This document shows positions 61,532 through 64,000 of a DNA stretch of 64,000 nt, one piece after another. Positions within the stretch are counted from its first letter, which is position 1. Each line of letters opens with the position of its first letter. The stretch comes from an uncultured delta proteobacterium (GTDB taxonomy: Bacteria > Desulfobacterota > Desulfobulbia > Desulfobulbales > Desulfocapsaceae), in NCBI GenBank assembly GCA_903875445.1, contig CAIQWD010000069.1, positions 1 to 64,000 on the forward strand. The letters are read 5' to 3'. The notes under the pieces were generated by a model, which was not told the DNA's origin, did no database searches, and saw nothing but the letters and a program-made list of their open reading frames with translations. The translations under genes and the position numbers were made by a program.

Positions 61532-61875
61532 TACATTCTCCTGAAGGTATGTGTTTGTCTGTACGTAATTTCTCATTGAGACTTCTGTTTACAAGAGAAA
61601 TATTGGGGCTTGGTTAAAAGCTGGTTACATCTCTATTATCCTGCAGTTTCAGCCTGAGGAGACCATTCTGCTTTTACCGATGCCACTTCTCTTTGCGAAA
61701 GACCCAAGGTCTTTTCCGGAAAAATGTATGAGGGTAATTTGACAATTTCAGCCATCCTATGACATCATTGGTTTTAGGTCGTTGTCAAATAATAACATAG
61801 CCAGATAGCTAGCGGGAGCGGCACTTCTGCCGGTCAAAACTTATGCATCACCACATTTAAAAGGAGTTGTAACTC
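61532..61875. promoter_or_regulatory. divergent region between phoA and the Cache gene, with a possible Pho box
   Basis: On the minus strand, TGTAACCA and TTTAACCA (61622-61629 and 61611-61618) are tandem 8-bp repeats with a 3-bp spacer, the layout of the Pho box known from cyanobacteria and a form of PhoB site. They lie 80 bp before phoA. For the plus strand a weak TTGTCA at about 61783 may serve as -35; AAGGAG precedes 61876. Confidence 0.45.
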
Positions 61876-62343
61876 ATGAAAAATTATTTAATTTCCGCAA
61901 GTGTTGCAGTGTGTTATGGAATCTTTTTTTTGGCAGGCTTTGCCGCTGCAGGCGATCAAGGCACCAAGGATGAAGCCGTGGCAATGGTCAAAAAAGCCGT
62001 TGAATTCATCAAAGCCAACGGCAATGAAAAAGCGTTTGAGGAGATCTCCAATCCCAAAGGCAAATTCGTCGATCGGGATCTTTATGTGGTTGTCTACGAT
62101 ATGAATGCAATATGCCTTGCCCATGGCCAAAAAGCGAGCATGGTCGGTAAGGAATTGATCGATTTCAAGGATACCGATGGCAAGGAATACATGAAAGAGC
62201 GCATAGAACTCATGAAGAAGGAGCCGAGTGCGTGGCAGAATTACAAATTCATGAATCCCGTGTCCAAGGAGATCGAGCCCAAATCCATGTACCTGGAACG
62301 ATCCGGTGACTTGATTGTTGGCTGCGGAGTCTATAGCAAGTAG
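61876..62343 (+). CDS. secreted single Cache-domain protein
   Basis: This 155-residue protein has a signal peptide (cleavage near FAAAG) and a single-Cache (sCache_2-type) domain: EFIKANGNEKAFEEISNPKG, DLYVVVYDMNAICLAHG, GKELIDFKDTDGK. It lacks a membrane anchor past the signal. Such soluble sensors bind small acids in the periplasm. It is followed 43 bp later by a chemoreceptor gene, so it probably feeds ligand information to it. Confidence 0.85.
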   Translation: MKNYLISASVAVCYGIFFLAGFAAAGDQGTKDEAVAMVKKAVEFIKANGNEKAFEEISNPKGKFVDRDLYVVVYDMNAICLAHGQKASMVGKELIDFKDTDGKEYMKERIELMKKEPSAWQNYKFMNPVSKEIEPKSMYLERSGDLIVGCGVYSK

Positions 62344-62386
62344 TCCTATATTGTAGGAAACCATCAATTACTATTAGGATCTTGTC

Positions 62387-64000
62387 ATGAAACTCAGTTC
62401 AAAAATATTTGCGGGATTCGGGATTGTTCTGGCTGTTGCCATGATATTGACGGGAGTTGCTCTCTACATCATGAAAGGTGTTGCGGGACAGGCCCGGGTT
62501 TTATCGAATCAATATATGCCTGAAACACGCATCGCCAGTAGCGTTGAACGCGATGCAGCGAGGGCTATTTCCGAGATGAATGGCTATGATGCCGCTTACG
62601 AGGATTCCTTCCTTTCTTCGTCCCGTGAACATTTGGAAAATGTGAAACAAAATCTGCAGGATGCAGATGAGTTGACGACAAGATTTCCAGAGTTGAAAAT
62701 TCTTAAGGAAAATACGGTCGAGGCATCGGCCCACCTTTTGGAATACGAAACACTGGTAAACGAGACAGAAAAAACAGGAAAGGAAATAAAGGTTATCCGG
62801 AAAAAACTCGAGGCGGCAGCTCAAGAATTTATGAAGGCCTGCCTCGAATTTGTCGACGATCAAAACAGCGCGATGACCGCCGGCATAAAACAAGGAGAGA
62901 TCAATCCTGCATCTTTAAAGGAGCAGCTGCAAAAGCTCGGCGATATGAATGACGTAATACAACTCGGTTATGTTATTCAACTGGATACTTTGAAGGGGCA
63001 GCTGACGAAGGATCCGCAGATGATCGAAAAGTCGGCAAAAAAATTCGAGGAAATGGAAAACACCTTAAAGACAATCCAGAAAAAAACCAGCAGCAAAGCC
63101 AGCATATCACAACTGGAAGACATCAGAATGGCCGGTTCCAGTTATAAAACGAATATGAAGAAGCTCGTTGCAAGCTCTACCGCTTTGGCGGATCTTGGTA
63201 AAAAACGCAGTACTATCGGAAATGCAGTTTCCGCGTCGGCCGAAGAGACCGCTGTTGAAGGAATCGGTGAAACTTTGAAGAGTGCAAGCAGTGTTGAAAG
63301 CATTCTCAACAGTTCCAGTAAAATTCTCTTTATCGGCGGGATTATTGGTCTTTTAATCAGTATCGCGCTGATTTTTCTCATCACCCAAGGCATCGTCCGT
63401 CCCATTCGTCGTACGGCAAACATGCTCAAAGACATTTCGGCGGGCGAAGGTGATCTGACCAAGCGTCTCGATGTAACCAGTTCCGATGAGATTGGCGAAA
63501 TGTCGACTTATTTCAACTGCTTCATAGAGAAATTGCAGGGTATAATCGGACAGATTGCCGATAACACCCATTCAATCGATGCCTCCGCCAATGATCTGTC
63601 GAAAACCGCCCGTAAATTGTCTGCTAACTCGGAAGATACCTCGCGGCGAGCTGACAGTGTCGCAACCGCCGCAGAAGAGATGACTGCCAATCTGAACAAT
63701 GTGGCTGCTGCCATGGAGCAGTCGACCACCAATACTTCCATGGTGGCTACTGCCGCTGAAGAGATGACGGCGACGATCGGCGAGCTTGCCAATAACGCCC
63801 AGCGGGCACACGCCATTTCACTTTCCGCGGTAGAACAGGCGATATCCACCTCAGCCAAAATGGCGGAGCTTGGGCAAGCGGGGCAGGCCATCGGCAAGGT
63901 TACCGAGGCTATCAATGAGATCTCCGAACAAACCAACCTGCTGGCGCTTAACGCTACCATCGAAGCGGCAAGAGCAGGTGAGGCGGGAAAAGGTTTTGCA
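62387..64000 (+). CDS. methyl-accepting chemotaxis protein (3' end outside the window)
   Basis: The frame is open from ATG 62387 to the window edge (538 codons). It starts with a membrane helix ([21 protein letters not shown]), then a helical periplasmic sensor of about 285 residues without a Cache fold. A second helix ([20 protein letters not shown]) is followed by a HAMP domain ([18 protein letters not shown]) and the signalling domain up to [20 protein letters not shown]. The hairpin tip lies beyond the end. Confidence 0.92.
   Translation, partial: MKLSSKIFAGFGIVLAVAMILTGVALYIMKGVAGQARVLSNQYMPETRIASSVERDAARAISEMNGYDAAYEDSFLSSSREHLENVKQNLQDADELTTRFPELKILKENTVEASAHLLEYETLVNETEKTGKEIKVIRKKLEAAAQEFMKACLEFVDDQNSAMTAGIKQGEINPASLKEQLQKLGDMNDVIQLGYVIQLDTLKGQLTKDPQMIEKSAKKFEEMENTLKTIQKKTSSKASISQLEDIRMAGSSYKTNMKKLVASSTALADLGKKRSTIGNAVSASAEETAVEGIGETLKSASSVESILNSSSKILFIGGIIGLLISIALIFLITQGIVRPIRRTANMLKDISAGEGDLTKRLDVTSSDEIGEMSTYFNCFIEKLQGIIGQIADNTHSIDASANDLSKTARKLSANSEDTSRRADSVATAAEEMTANLNNVAAAMEQSTTNTSMVATAAEEMTATIGELANNAQRAHAISLSAVEQAISTSAKMAELGQAGQAIGKVTEAINEISEQTNLLALNATIEAARAGEAGKGFA

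Overview
The window looks like a chromosomal segment of a strictly or mostly anaerobic Gram-negative bacterium, most likely a Desulfobacterota (Desulfobulbales-type) relative. This is an inference from gene content: a liv-type amino-acid ABC operon, outer-membrane and lipoprotein machinery, an ADP-forming acyl-CoA synthetase fused to GNAT, and above all a lipid/polyene gene cluster rich in radical SAM enzymes. Composition is near 50% GC. No rRNA, tRNA or CRISPR was seen.

Layout. 1-700: mobile-element debris (IS21-like terminal repeats, a broken IS5-type transposase). 714-7813 (minus): livKHMGF branched-chain amino-acid transport operon followed by a SRPBCC/SDR39U1-like oxidoreductase and a multi-pass membrane protein. 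8082-9089: an omptin-type outer-membrane protease with its own terminator. 9162-14108: polyphosphate block (ppk1, a CHAD protein, a ParA-like ATPase with a frameshift at a T9 run, and a 28-residue Lys/Cys-rich peptide).

14159-55422: a long, interrupted aryl-polyene/ladderane-type lipid cluster. It holds 4 acyl carrier proteins, 4 ketosynthases (one fused to a chain-length factor), a ketoreductase, 3 dehydratase-like proteins, 2 hotdog thioesterases, a MIO-type aromatic amino-acid ammonia-lyase, an AMP-forming acyl ligase, a FakA-FakB-like fusion, 2 lipid acyltransferases, a GT2 glycosyltransferase, a LolA/MMPL/DUF3261-like export set, and 6 radical SAM enzymes (4 with cobalamin-binding-like N-terminal regions). 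There is no enoyl reductase, so a conjugated polyene chain is the expected backbone. A plausible working model: the ammonia-lyase makes an arylacrylate starter, the ligase loads it onto an ACP, the KS/CLF-KR-DH set extends it, radical SAM enzymes modify the chain, acyltransferases and the glycosyltransferase attach it to a lipid, and LolA/MMPL move it to the outer membrane.

The cluster is split by two accessory islands. The first (27421-29728) carries toxin-antitoxin modules, remnants and palindromes. The second (31521-38322) carries a PNPOx-like protein, an ABC1/UbiB-like kinase, a TetR regulator, parDE, an acyl-CoA synthetase and a higBA module whose toxin has an amber codon.

55423-64000: a degenerate HNH nuclease, a hybrid sensor kinase with a small coiled-coil gene behind it, a structured non-coding region with a strong hairpin and a glycosyltransferase fragment, phoA-type alkaline phosphatase behind a possible Pho box, and a Cache protein followed by a methyl-accepting chemotaxis protein that runs off the window end.
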